From Oscillospiraceae bacterium (GTDB taxonomy: Bacteria > Bacillota_A > Clostridia > Oscillospirales > Oscillospiraceae), in assembly GCA_902786615.1 (NCBI GenBank), contig CADADE010000033.1, forward strand, positions 1-38,807: a stretch of DNA of 38,807 nucleotides. The letters are read 5' to 3'. A program made the translations under genes and the position numbers. The notes under the pieces are model-generated. The model saw only the letters and a list, made by a program, of their open reading frames with translations. It did no database searches and had not been told where the DNA came from. Positions within the stretch are counted from its first letter, which is position 1, and the number at the start of each line of letters is the position of its first letter. Of this stretch, positions 16,885 to 23,892 are shown piece after piece.

Positions 16885-17025
16885 CTCCACACAGATGATT
16901 CACGCCCATAAAGAAAACCCTTCCGCCAAAAGACAAAAGGGCACAAAAACAATCAATTTCATAGAGATGTTGTTGATGTCCTCGGCAGGATTTACGGCCG
17001 AAGCCACCTGCTGTCTTTGGAGCGC
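16885..17025 (-). promoter_or_regulatory. Ribosomal protein L10 leader RNA
   Basis: The leader of the rplJ mRNA has the conserved L10-leader features: AGACAGCAGG pairing with CCTGCCGAGG across a short hairpin, followed by the TCTCTATGAAATTG segment of the L10(L12)4 binding site. It then runs into an attenuator hairpin. Binding of the excess L10-L12 complex should favour premature termination. This family of leaders is well known in Firmicutes. Confidence 0.88.
16911..16941 (-). terminator. Attenuator hairpin in the L10 leader
   Basis: On the minus strand a 10-bp stem with several G-U pairs (16932-16941 with 16918-16927) and a UUUU loop is followed by TTTTCTTT (16911-16917). This is an intrinsic terminator 40 bases before rplJ, expected to be the regulated stop. 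Confidence 0.8.
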
Positions 17026-17031
17026 TCAACT

Positions 17032-17060
17032 AATATAGCCGATAAACTACGGCTTGTCAA
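17032..17060 (-). promoter_or_regulatory. Consensus promoter of rplJ-rplL
   Basis: TTGACA (17055-17060), 17-base spacer, TATATT (17032-17037) on the minus strand. The -35 box contains the folT stop codon, so the two genes are packed tightly. Confidence 0.92.
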
Positions 17061-17650
17061 GGCTTTTTTTCGATTTTCCCGCCGCTTTTTTCACGGATCA
17101 GGCGCAGCAGCGCCGGGGAGGCCTGCAGGGCGGCGATCACCAGGGTCTGCACGCCGAGCATGATGAAAAACTGCGGGATCCGCGCGGCAAGCAGCGCCCT
17201 GAGATTCGTCAGCTCCATGAAGCGCGCGAAGTCCGCGCCGGCCAGCTCCGCCGGAGAGGAACGGAAAAACACCGCGATCATCAGCGTGTTCAGCAGGGAG
17301 GTCACAAGCAGGCAGTTGCAGAGCGCCGCCAGAAAGGCGCGCAGCCAGCTCTTTTCGCGGCGGTACAGAAACAGGCCGAAAATCAGGCCCGTCAGCGCGG
17401 CGGTCGCGGTAAAACCGGGGAAATAGGCCCCTGTGGGGAACAGGAGCGCGCCGACCAGGTCGCCCAGCGCCGCCGTCAGCGCCGCCCAGAGCGGCCCGTA
17501 CAGCATGGCCGACAGCGCCACCGCCGCAAAGCCCAGGCCGATCTTCATCAGCGGTGTATTGATGGCCAGCACGCGCGAAAACACCACGTCCAGCGCAATC
17601 AGCAGCGCCGACACCGTCAGCTGCCGCAGGGTGATTTTTCCAGAGTTCAT
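17057..17650 (-). CDS. folT: Folate ECF transporter S component
   Basis: A 197-residue integral membrane protein with five to six hydrophobic segments. Early LRQLTVSALLIALDVVFSRV and the later LSAMLYGPLWAALTAALGD, then GALLFPTGAYFPGFT, match the S component of folate energy-coupling-factor transporters. It binds folate and works with a shared EcfA-EcfA'-EcfT module encoded elsewhere. The long open frame upstream is not coding: ATG 17650 has AGGAGG eight bases before it and is preceded by a THF riboswitch, which confirms folate as substrate. The gene is monocistronic and is followed directly by the rplJ promoter. Confidence 0.93.
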   Translation of the reverse strand: MNSGKITLRQLTVSALLIALDVVFSRVLAINTPLMKIGLGFAAVALSAMLYGPLWAALTAALGDLVGALLFPTGAYFPGFTATAALTGLIFGLFLYRREKSWLRAFLAALCNCLLVTSLLNTLMIAVFFRSSPAELAGADFARFMELTNLRALLAARIPQFFIMLGVQTLVIAALQASPALLRLIREKSGGKIEKKP

Positions 17651-17658
17651 CAAAAAAG

Positions 17659-17686
17659 CCTCCTTTCCACAGCCGCGGAAAAGAGG
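17659..17686 (-). promoter_or_regulatory. Expression platform hairpin of the folT riboswitch
   Basis: A 10-bp stem (17677-17686 with 17659-17668, one G-U pair) contains the folT Shine-Dalgarno AGGAGG in its 3' arm and is followed by CTTTTTTG. It can act as a terminator and also hide the ribosome site. Confidence 0.78.
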
Positions 17687-17699
17687 TCGCTCATTCCGG

Positions 17700-17809
17700 G
17701 ACAGCGGACGCGGGGATCCATCGCGGCGTGGGGCATTTGCGCTCCCCTCGCCTTCGTCCGGCGGCGACATCCCATCTGCCGGCACTTGACGCGGTTTCCC
17801 TACTCTGTC
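17700..17809 (-). promoter_or_regulatory. Tetrahydrofolate (THF) riboswitch
   Basis: The minus-strand RNA has the folT-type THF riboswitch core in order: GACAGAGTAG, CCGCGTCAAGTG, GATGGGATGTCG, GGACGAAGGCGAG, and a closing GTCCGCTGTC that pairs with the GACAG start (17805-17809 with 17700-17704). These are the conserved pseudoknot and three-way-junction elements of the family known from Eubacterium and Streptococcus. When reduced folate is plentiful, folT should be shut off. Confidence 0.93.
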
Positions 17810-17825
17810 AGATTAACTTGCGCCC

Positions 17826-17854
17826 AATATAGCACAGCGGCAGGCGCAATGCAA
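17826..17854 (-). promoter_or_regulatory. Promoter of the folT transcript
   Basis: Minus-strand TTGCAT (17849-17854), 17-base spacer, TATATT (17826-17831). The start point falls about 10 bases before the riboswitch. Confidence 0.82.
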
Positions 17855-17888
17855 GAGCGCGTTTGACATTTTTTCTGCGCAAAAAGCG

Positions 17889-17914
17889 GGGGAGAGAAGC
17901 AAGCTTCTCTCCCC
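17889..17914 (-). terminator. Terminator of fbp
   Basis: A 12-bp perfect stem (17889-17900 with 17903-17914) followed on the minus strand by GCTTTTTG, nine bases past the fbp stop. Confidence 0.9.
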
Positions 17915-17922
17915 ACGGTCTG

Positions 17923-19917
17923 TCACTGGTTCCGGTGCGTTTCTGCAACGGCGCCGTCGCGGTAAGCCTCCAGAAGCAGCATCAGGTCGTCGATCCGCGC
18001 CTGCAGCTCATGGCCGATGTCGGTCTCCTTGATCTTCTGTCTGGACTCCATGCGTTCGAAGATCGTCGTCGCAGAGGCGATGTCGTAGTTTTCGCGGATC
18101 GCCCGCTCCCGGCCGACGAAGGGCTGGTGCGCGACGATGCGCAGGGTGCGCGAATTGTAGATCAGCGTGTAGCCGGCGATGCCGGAGGTCGGCTGGTAGG
18201 CCTTGCAGAAGCCGCCGTCGATGACGAGCAGCTTTCCGCCGCCCTTGATCGGACTCTCGCCCTTCTTCGCCTTCACCGGGATGTGCCCGTTGATGATGTG
18301 GCAGTGCGGGCCCTCCAGCCCGAACTCCTTGAGGATCTTATCGCAGATCGCCGGGTCCTCATAGAGCGTGTAATAGGCGTTCTTCGGCTCGGCCCAGGCC
18401 CTCTCGTCGGCGATGAGGCGGCGCTCAAAGGTCGTCATCCGGTCGCGGCCGAAGATCGGGCTGTTGCGTCCCGCCCAGAGGAACCACAGCAGATCCATGC
18501 CCAGCTCGCGCTCCGTCGTGTTCGGCGGCGTGTAATAGGCCTGGCGGGCGGCGACGTCGAGATAGTCCAGGAACTTCTTGCCGCTGCGCTCTTTCCCGTC
18601 GAGATTGAAGCTCATCATCTCGCCCGACGCGGTCATCGGGATGCAGCCGTGCAGCAGGAGGTTGCCGTTGTAGATCTTGTACACGCTTCCCTTCGAATAC
18701 AGGAAGCTCACATGCCGCTGCAGCTTCTCGCTGCGCCGGAAGGAGGCGGTGAGGCGGTCGATGACCTCGCTCTCCTCCGCCGTCAGAGCATAGGGGTTGT
18801 TCGGATCGACGGTCGGGAAATCCGTATCCTCCAGCGGCCAGGTCACGCCGTTGATGGTGATGCACTTGTTCTCATAGTCGATTTTGTCCAGCAGCAGCCG
18901 GTCGTCCATGCCGTATTCGGGGTGGCGCAGGATCTTCTGCCCCTCCAGCTTGAAGAGGATCACCGTGATGGCCTTGTGCATGCGGGCGGAGAGCAGCTGG
19001 TCCTTCTCGGAAGCGCCTTCCTCGCCGTCCTCGGTGAGCTTGACGGCAAAGCGCGAGACGTCGCAGTTCTGGTAGACCTCGTTGGCAAAGACGGACAGCG
19101 GCCGCAGCGAAATGCCGTAGCCGGTCTCCACGACCTCAAGGTTGTTGTAATGGATGGAATTGGCCAGCACCGTGGCCACCAGGGTGCGGCTGCCGGACGC
19201 GGCGCCCATCCACAGCACGTCGTGGTTGCCCCACTGGATATCCACGCTGTGGTGCTTCATCAGCGAATCCATGATGATATCCGCCCGCGGGCCGCGGTCA
19301 AAGATATCGCCCACCAGATGCAGATGATCCACCGCCGCCCATTTGATCAGCTCGCAGACCTCGATGATGAATTCCGGCGCCTGCCCGATCTCGATGATCG
19401 TGGCGATGATGTTTTCAAAGTAATCGCGCTTGTCCACCTCTTCGCCGTGGGTATAGAGCAGCTCCTCCAGGATATAGGCGAAGCCCGCCGGGAGCGCCTT
19501 GCGCACCTTGGAGCGGGTGTAGCGCTCGGATACCAGGCGGCAGAGCGCGATGAGCCGGTGCAGCGTCACGCGGTACCACTCGTTCATATCCGGGATCTGC
19601 GGCCGCAGCAGCTCCATCTTTTCCTCCGGATAATAGATCAGCGTGGCCAGCTGTTCGCGCTCTTCCCGGGAGATGCTGTAGGCGAAAAGCTGGTCGATCC
19701 GCTCCCGCACCACGCCGGAGCAGGAGTTCATCAGGTGCAGAAAAGCCTCATATTCTCCGTGTACGTCAGAAATAAAGTGCTCGCAGCCCTTGGGCAGATT
19801 CAAGATCGCCTGCAGGTTGATGATCTCCGTGCCGGCGGCGCGCAGGTTCGGATACTGGCGGGAGAGCATTTTGAGATAGCGCAGTTCCTCTTCTGTATAA
19901 GTTCGATGCGTAGCCAT
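17923..19917 (-). CDS. fbp: Fructose-1,6-bisphosphatase class III
   Basis: A 664-residue class III FBPase, normal for this large Firmicute type, hydrolysing fructose-1,6-bisphosphate to fructose-6-phosphate for gluconeogenesis. It carries a calcineurin-like metal centre: HFISDVHGEYEAF, GDIFDRGPRADII and WGNHDVLWMGAA give the metal-binding Asp, His and Asn residues. INGHIPVKAKKGESPIKGG is a later family motif. It begins YTEEELRYLKMLSRQYPN, typical for the family. AAGGAGG stands eight bases before ATG 19917. It is monocistronic, with a weak promoter and a good terminator, and divergent from sigG. Confidence 0.97.
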   Translation of the reverse strand: MATHRTYTEEELRYLKMLSRQYPNLRAAGTEIINLQAILNLPKGCEHFISDVHGEYEAFLHLMNSCSGVVRERIDQLFAYSISREEREQLATLIYYPEEKMELLRPQIPDMNEWYRVTLHRLIALCRLVSERYTRSKVRKALPAGFAYILEELLYTHGEEVDKRDYFENIIATIIEIGQAPEFIIEVCELIKWAAVDHLHLVGDIFDRGPRADIIMDSLMKHHSVDIQWGNHDVLWMGAASGSRTLVATVLANSIHYNNLEVVETGYGISLRPLSVFANEVYQNCDVSRFAVKLTEDGEEGASEKDQLLSARMHKAITVILFKLEGQKILRHPEYGMDDRLLLDKIDYENKCITINGVTWPLEDTDFPTVDPNNPYALTAEESEVIDRLTASFRRSEKLQRHVSFLYSKGSVYKIYNGNLLLHGCIPMTASGEMMSFNLDGKERSGKKFLDYLDVAARQAYYTPPNTTERELGMDLLWFLWAGRNSPIFGRDRMTTFERRLIADERAWAEPKNAYYTLYEDPAICDKILKEFGLEGPHCHIINGHIPVKAKKGESPIKGGGKLLVIDGGFCKAYQPTSGIAGYTLIYNSRTLRIVAHQPFVGRERAIRENYDIASATTIFERMESRQKIKETDIGHELQARIDDLMLLLEAYRDGAVAETHRNQ

Positions 19918-19958
19918 TTCCTGACCTCCTTATGATAATCGTCGGTGCATTTTTTCTT

Positions 19959-19987
19959 ATTGTATCACACCGCGCCCGGATTGAACA
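19959..19987 (-). promoter_or_regulatory. Possible fbp promoter
   Basis: TACAAT (19959-19964) with a poor TGTTCA (19982-19987) at 17 bases on the minus strand. Weak match; an activator or another start may be used. Confidence 0.45.
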
Positions 19988-20020
19988 GGGGAACTTGCTC
20001 TCAGCCTGCGCGCAGCTTTT

Positions 20021-20049
20021 GTATCAAATTTCCCGCCGCGGGAAATACT
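20021..20049 (+). promoter_or_regulatory. Forespore (sigma-F/sigma-G type) promoter of sigG
   Basis: GTATC (20021-20025), 15 bases, then GGAAATACT (20041-20049), which fits the forespore -10 pattern GGnnAnAnT exactly and the -35 pattern GYATA with one change. A palindrome TTTCCCG-CCG-CGGGAAA (20029-20045) overlaps the -10. It stands 34 bases before the sigG start, as expected for a gene switched on by sigma-F. Confidence 0.7.
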
Positions 20050-20082
20050 AAACCTCGATCACAAAGAATCGAGGTGCGGGAT

Positions 20083-20514
20083 ATGCAGGCGAAAGTTGAG
20101 ATCTGCGGGGTCAACACCGCAAAGCTGCCGGTGCTCAAAAGCGCCGAGACCCGCGCGCTGATGGAGCGGGCCCAGGCCGGCGACAAGGCGGCGCGGGAGC
20201 AGCTGATCGCCGGCAATCTGCGGCTCGTTTTGTCGGTGGTGCAGAAGTTCGCCGGGCGCGGGGAGAGCATGGACGACCTCTTCCAGGTCGGCTGCATCGG
20301 CCTCATCAAGGCCATCGACGCCTTCGATCTGAAGCAGAACGTCCAGTTTTCCACCTACGGCGTTCCAACGATTATGGGATGGCGAAAAGCCAAGGCAAAC
20401 GCCGACCCCATCGCCTTCGGCATCTTCCGGACAATCCGCGCCCCGGCTTCGTCCCTTTTCCTTGCAATACACAAAGTATTCCTGCGGAAAAGCGAAAGGA
20501 GTCTTTTCCCATGA
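20083..20514 (+). pseudogene. sigG: 5' part of forespore sigma factor gene sigG, interrupted after residue 99
   Basis: The start is typical SigG: KVEICGVNTAKLPVLKSAE, then GNLRLVLSVVQKF, DDLFQVGCIGLIKAIDAFDL and FSTYGVPTIMG, covering regions 1.2 to early 2.4. SigG normally goes on with EIRRYLRDN and ends near 257 residues with region 4. Here homology stops at Gly99 (20379) and an unrelated tail runs to 20514. ATG 20083 follows GAGGTG, which is partly paired in a hairpin (20053-20059 with 20068-20074). Left of the break is host DNA, right of it accessory DNA, so an element has inserted in the gene. The missing 3' part is not in this window. Confidence 0.85.
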
Positions 20515-21068
20515 CAAGAAAGCAAGCACTGGAACTGGCCGCTCAGGCCCTGGCTGAGAATGAAGAGGCCGTTCAAGTTCTACATACCATGATCGACGAG
20601 CTGCCCCTCAACCGTTGGACGGAGGACGCGATCCGGGATTCTGTGGAGCAGTTCATCCTGGACAACGGACGCCCACCCCTGCGGACGGACTTCAAGAAGA
20701 AGTGCCTCCCGCCCCACTCCGTCATCAAACGCTGCTTCGGCGTGACGCTGCAGGAATGGCTGGATCAGAACTATCCAACCGAGAAGACGCCGCTGGACGA
20801 GCTCCACGCTCAGGCGACGCAGGACTTCATCCGGGAGTACCTGCGTATCCAACCGGTCAGCGCCGAGGACTATAACGCCCGGCGCACCCATCCCTCCCGC
20901 GGCTGGTACGCTATCGCCAAGTACAACCACACCCGCCGCTGGCGCATCCTGCTGGAGAAGCTGAACCTCCCCATATACAACAACCGCGGCACGCCAAACA
21001 GCGTGCCGCAGTTGAAGGTTAGGGTCATATCGGATTACAACTTTGAGGACGAAAATCCATCGGATTGA
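20511..21068 (+). CDS. Hypothetical protein with homing-endonuclease-associated-repeat-like motifs
   Basis: A 185-residue soluble protein, first gene inside the element. The segment RPPLRTDFKKKCLPPHSVIK followed by RCFGVTLQEWLDQNYP resembles the small helical repeat (Pro-x-Ser-x-Ile-x-x-x-Phe-Gly-x-x-x-x-x-Leu) that accompanies homing and HNH endonucleases and binds DNA. A degenerate second unit may be RTHPSRGWYAIAKYNHTRRW. No nuclease motif is seen. ATG 20511 lies ten bases after AAAGGA and overlaps the end of the broken sigG frame. Basic residues near the C-terminus fit nucleic-acid binding. It could be a regulator or accessory factor of the element; an array of phased motifs lies just downstream. 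Confidence 0.6.
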   Translation: MTRKQALELAAQALAENEEAVQVLHTMIDELPLNRWTEDAIRDSVEQFILDNGRPPLRTDFKKKCLPPHSVIKRCFGVTLQEWLDQNYPTEKTPLDELHAQATQDFIREYLRIQPVSAEDYNARRTHPSRGWYAIAKYNHTRRWRILLEKLNLPIYNNRGTPNSVPQLKVRVISDYNFEDENPSD

Positions 21069-21152
21069 AACTGCGAAATCTGTCGGATTGGAGAACTGCC
21101 AATCGCCAGAATTGATCTTCCAACAATACAACGCACGGCGTCAACGCGCAGC

Positions 21153-21240
21153 ATGCGTTGGCAATGCGTTGAGTGTGCGTTAACTTGCTACCAACTTGCT
21201 TCGAACTTGCTAAAACTTGCAACTTGCTATAAAACATGCT
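21153..21240 (+). repeat. Array of TGC motifs in helical phase
   Basis: TGC occurs at 21154, 21165, 21176, 21186, 21197, 21208, 21218, 21225 and 21237, mostly 10-11 bases apart. The first three units share ATGCGTTG or GTGCGTTA, the next five share AACTTGC. Such regular spacing places every unit on the same face of the helix, as for iterons or a polymerising regulator. It lies between the 185-residue protein gene and the AbiE operon. Confidence 0.6.
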
Positions 21241-21294
21241 TTTAGCAGCAAGATAGTGATTTCTTCTAACGCTCCTTCCATTTTTAATCCGTTA

Positions 21295-21346
21295 TACAAC
21301 TGCTCATACAAATAATCCTCCCCCAAAATTTGTATGAGTAGTTGTA
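21295..21346. repeat. 18-bp inverted repeat upstream of abiE
   Basis: Arms 21295-21312 and 21329-21346 (TTTGTATGAGTAGTTGTA) match with a single mismatch around a 16-base spacer. There is no U-tract of terminator quality. It may be a protein site or the base of a structured RNA. The bases 21069-21152 hold only three scattered TCGGATT copies. Confidence 0.6.
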
Positions 21347-21409
21347 CGTGCAGTTGTGGGAGAAAGATTACTAATAAATCCACTATTAAAATCGCCCGGA
21401 ATATTTTGC

Positions 21410-21443
21410 TTGATTTTCTCCAATAATTACAGTATTATTGTAA
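21410..21443 (+). promoter_or_regulatory. abiE promoter with overlapping operator dyad
   Basis: TTGATT (21410-21415), 17-base spacer, TATTAT (21433-21438). The dyad TTACA-GTATTAT-TGTAA (21427-21443) covers the -10 box and is the likely binding site of the AbiEi antitoxin, which autoregulates in this family. Confidence 0.7.
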
Positions 21444-21457
21444 CTGGTGGTGAAAAT

Positions 21458-22060
21458 ATGCTAAAAACACATCTCGTCCTTATGGACGAACTGAAGATCT
21501 ATAGAAATCCCGCAATGAAAATTACAAGCTTGGTTAAGACCGGCGAGTTGACCCGCGTTGTGCGTGGATTGTATGAGACCGATCCCCATACGCCGGGCTA
21601 TCTTCTCGCAGCGAGCATCTACGGCCCGTCCTATCTGTCTTTTGAATACGCTCTTGCCCATCACGGGCTGATCCCGGAGGCGGTCCATCAATATACTTCT
21701 GCAAGCTTTGATAAGAAGCGTGCCAAGCAGTTTGAAACACCGTTTGGCGTTTTCAGTTATCGTGACGTTCCCGAGGAGGCCTTTCCCTACGGCGTCCAGC
21801 CGCTGATCGAAAACGGATACAGCTATCGCCTGGCCACGCCCGAAAAGGCGATCTGTGATGAGCTGTATAAGCTCTCACCCTGCGCGAATCGCGGGGAGCT
21901 GGAACAGTTGCTGTTTGAAAACCTTCGAATCGACCGGCAGGCATTCCAGGAACTCAACCTCGCGGAAATGGAGCAGCTTGCCGCGTTGTACCAGACAAAG
22001 AATCATAAACTGCTTCGATCCTGGCTCAGAAAGGAGATCCGACATGCAACAGGTACTTGA
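21458..22060 (+). CDS. AbiEi-type antitoxin / transcriptional regulator
   Basis: A 200-residue protein of the AbiEi antitoxin family. The N-terminal winged helix includes ITSLVKTGELTRVVRGLY, the DNA-binding part, followed by the antitoxin domain with LLAASIYGPSYLSFEYALAH, a conserved family segment. It represses its own operon and blocks AbiEii-type toxicity (type IV toxin-antitoxin, no direct protein contact shown). An upstream in-frame ATG exists at 21356 but precedes the promoter, so ATG 21458 is used. The stop lies 17 bases inside the toxin gene, which begins in another frame, giving tight coupling. Confidence 0.88.
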   Translation: MLKTHLVLMDELKIYRNPAMKITSLVKTGELTRVVRGLYETDPHTPGYLLAASIYGPSYLSFEYALAHHGLIPEAVHQYTSASFDKKRAKQFETPFGVFSYRDVPEEAFPYGVQPLIENGYSYRLATPEKAICDELYKLSPCANRGELEQLLFENLRIDRQAFQELNLAEMEQLAALYQTKNHKLLRSWLRKEIRHATGT

Positions 22061-22907
22061 ACAGATGCTGCGATCCTATGAACCGCAGACTTCGACCGAC
22101 AAGAAAAACGCGATCAAAGAGATCATTCAGGAGATCGTACTGTGCGGGCTGAGTCGCGCGGGATTCTTCAAGCACGCAGCCTTCTACGGCGGAACAGCGC
22201 TGAGGATCTTCTATGGCTTGGATCGTTTCTCGGAGGACCTCGACTTTTCTCTAATGGCACCGGAGGGCTTTGACCTTGGAGAGTATCTTCCGGCACTGGA
22301 AAAGGAGATTCGCTCCTATGGTCTGAACTTCAAAGTTGAAGAGCGTGTAAAGACGGCGGAATCCGCAATCCAATCTGCCTTTTTGAAGGGGAACACGAAA
22401 GAGCACATTCTGCTGTTCTATGCAGATGATCGGCTTGCGCAATCCATCACGCCGAGCGAGTTGATCAAGATCAAATTCGAGATCGACACGAACCCGCCAC
22501 CCTATGCGTCCTTTGAGCACAAGTACCGACTGTTGCCAAGCCCCTATGAGATCTGCCTGTATGACCAGCCCTCTCTTTTTGCCGGGAAGACGCATGCCGT
22601 TCTCTGCCGCGCCTGGAAGAATCGCATCAAGGGCCGCGATCTCTATGACTATGTGTTCTATCTCTCCATGAACACGCCGGTCAATCTGAAGCATCTGGAG
22701 GCCAGACTCCGGCAATCCAATTTCTTGGAAACGGAAGCCCCGTTGGATGTTAACCAGCTGAAAGACCTGCTCCATACCCGTTTCACGACGATCGACTACG
22801 ATCAGGCCAAGCAGGACGTCCTGCCATTTATCAAGGATCCAAACAAGCTTGCTGTTTGGAGCCAGGATTTCTTCGATCAGATCACAGAAAACCTGATTGG
22901 CGTATAA
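22044..22907 (+). CDS. AbiEii-type nucleotidyltransferase toxin
   Basis: A 287-residue DNA polymerase beta-like nucleotidyltransferase of the AbiEii/AbiGii family. The signature FYGGTALRIFYGLDRFSEDL has the Gly-Gly pair at 49-50 and the metal-binding Asp65 and Asp67; a third acidic site is in IKIKFEIDTN (near residue 146). A conserved KNRIKGRDLYD follows. Characterised relatives transfer nucleotides to tRNA acceptor ends, halting growth during phage attack. AAGGAG precedes ATG 22044, inside the antitoxin gene. All catalytic residues are present, so it should be active. A terminator follows directly. Confidence 0.9.
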   Translation: MQQVLEQMLRSYEPQTSTDKKNAIKEIIQEIVLCGLSRAGFFKHAAFYGGTALRIFYGLDRFSEDLDFSLMAPEGFDLGEYLPALEKEIRSYGLNFKVEERVKTAESAIQSAFLKGNTKEHILLFYADDRLAQSITPSELIKIKFEIDTNPPPYASFEHKYRLLPSPYEICLYDQPSLFAGKTHAVLCRAWKNRIKGRDLYDYVFYLSMNTPVNLKHLEARLRQSNFLETEAPLDVNQLKDLLHTRFTTIDYDQAKQDVLPFIKDPNKLAVWSQDFFDQITENLIGV

Positions 22908-22917
22908 AGTAAACAAA

Positions 22918-22959
22918 CCCGGAATCAGTACCGCCAGAAACGGCGAATCTGATTCCGGG
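22918..22959 (+). terminator. Terminator of the abiE operon
   Basis: An 11-bp outer stem (22918-22928 with 22949-22959) encloses a second short hairpin and is followed by a run of six T after GGC. It lies between converging genes. Confidence 0.9.
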
Positions 22960-22965
22960 GCTTTT

Positions 22966-23811
22966 TTATTTTGCCAACTCCAGGAAAGCGGCTTTGTGCT
23001 CTTCGAGAATACGCCGTGTGACTTCTCGAAAGCGCTCATCCTCTGCGGCTTGGTCTGGCAGATCATCTTCAATTACGATCACGTTGACCTTTCCGCTGTG
23101 CGCGGTGCAGGCATCCAGTGCGATTACGTTGGGACCATAGTACGGGCTAAAATCCGCATCGGGTCCGAACTCAGAGCCCCTACCCTCATATTTGCTGTGA
23201 CCGTAGGAGCAATGCCAATGGCCACAGAGGATCGTCTTTTCCTCCATGCAGGACTGCGCTGCGTCCATCCCGTTATACCATCGCGCGTGACGCCAGCCCT
23301 CAGGTCCGGTCTCCCGCCAGTCGGAGTAATAGCTGTAGCCACCGTCGCGCTCACGAATGCTGGGGATCCAGCCGTGGACGAAAACGTAGTGCGCGGTCTC
23401 GTAGTAGTCAACGGTTGCCGGAATGATTTGCCGATAGTATGGCGTCTCCCGCGCTGCCTCTGCGAAATCCCAATGCCGGATCAGCGCCATGGTCGGGTCA
23501 AAGCCTGTCAGCTGAAGCGCCGTTCCGTATGTGCCATTGCTTACATGATGCCGGACGGGAAGTCCTTCGTCAACTGTGACCATCTCTTCAAAAAGATCTT
23601 CATGATTCCCTCGAACCAGGATCACAGCCTCCTGATCCATGAGCCGAAGGATGAAGTCCTGCATCTTTACCGCTTCCTGCCCCCGGTCGAAGATATCGCC
23701 CAGGATGATCAGCTTGTGCAGATCGGGATCGTTGAAATACCCCGCCTCATCCAGCGCCTTATGAAATTCAGTATAAAAGCCGTGAATATCGGCCGTGATG
23801 TAGTATCTCAT
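22966..23811 (-). CDS. Calcineurin-like metallophosphoesterase
   Basis: A 281-residue phosphoesterase with the full set of metal motifs: MRYYITADIHGFY (Asp8, His10), LGDIFDRGQE (Asp39, Asp42), RGNHEDLFEEM (Asn69, His70), HGWIP near the middle and CGHWHCS further on. It is of the type of PrpE, ApaH or bacterial Ser/Thr protein phosphatases, so the substrate may be a phosphoprotein or a dinucleoside polyphosphate. ATG 23811 follows GGGAGAG; an upstream in-frame start at 23829 is less likely. It is in the island, converging on the AbiE pair and downstream of the DUF2188 gene. Confidence 0.88.
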   Translation of the reverse strand: MRYYITADIHGFYTEFHKALDEAGYFNDPDLHKLIILGDIFDRGQEAVKMQDFILRLMDQEAVILVRGNHEDLFEEMVTVDEGLPVRHHVSNGTYGTALQLTGFDPTMALIRHWDFAEAARETPYYRQIIPATVDYYETAHYVFVHGWIPSIRERDGGYSYYSDWRETGPEGWRHARWYNGMDAAQSCMEEKTILCGHWHCSYGHSKYEGRGSEFGPDADFSPYYGPNVIALDACTAHSGKVNVIVIEDDLPDQAAEDERFREVTRRILEEHKAAFLELAK

Positions 23812-23853
23812 GATCTCTCCCTTTTGCATTTGGTGGAGTCAAGTCCTTAGAAC

Positions 23854-23884
23854 TACTCCCGCCAAGGTGTTCTTGGCGGGAGTA
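23854..23884 (-). terminator. Strong hairpin between the DUF2188 and phosphoesterase genes
   Basis: A perfect 13-bp stem (23854-23866 with 23872-23884) with a 5-base loop, just past the DUF2188 stop. The T-tract is poor on both sides, so it may act as a terminator or as an mRNA-stabilising hairpin. Confidence 0.6.
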
Positions 23885-23892
23885 ACCGCTAT

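Noticed and set aside
16760..17029. Open frame across the rplJ leader
   Set aside because: It covers the L10 leader RNA and the attenuator and overlaps rplJ in another frame; the RNA explains the conservation.
17863..19935. 690-codon frame opposite fbp
   Set aside because: Mirror frame of fbp in GC-rich DNA; the minus strand carries a full class III FBPase.
21153..21240. CRISPR array
   Set aside because: Units are only 7-12 bases and without unique spacers of 30 bases; no cas gene is present.
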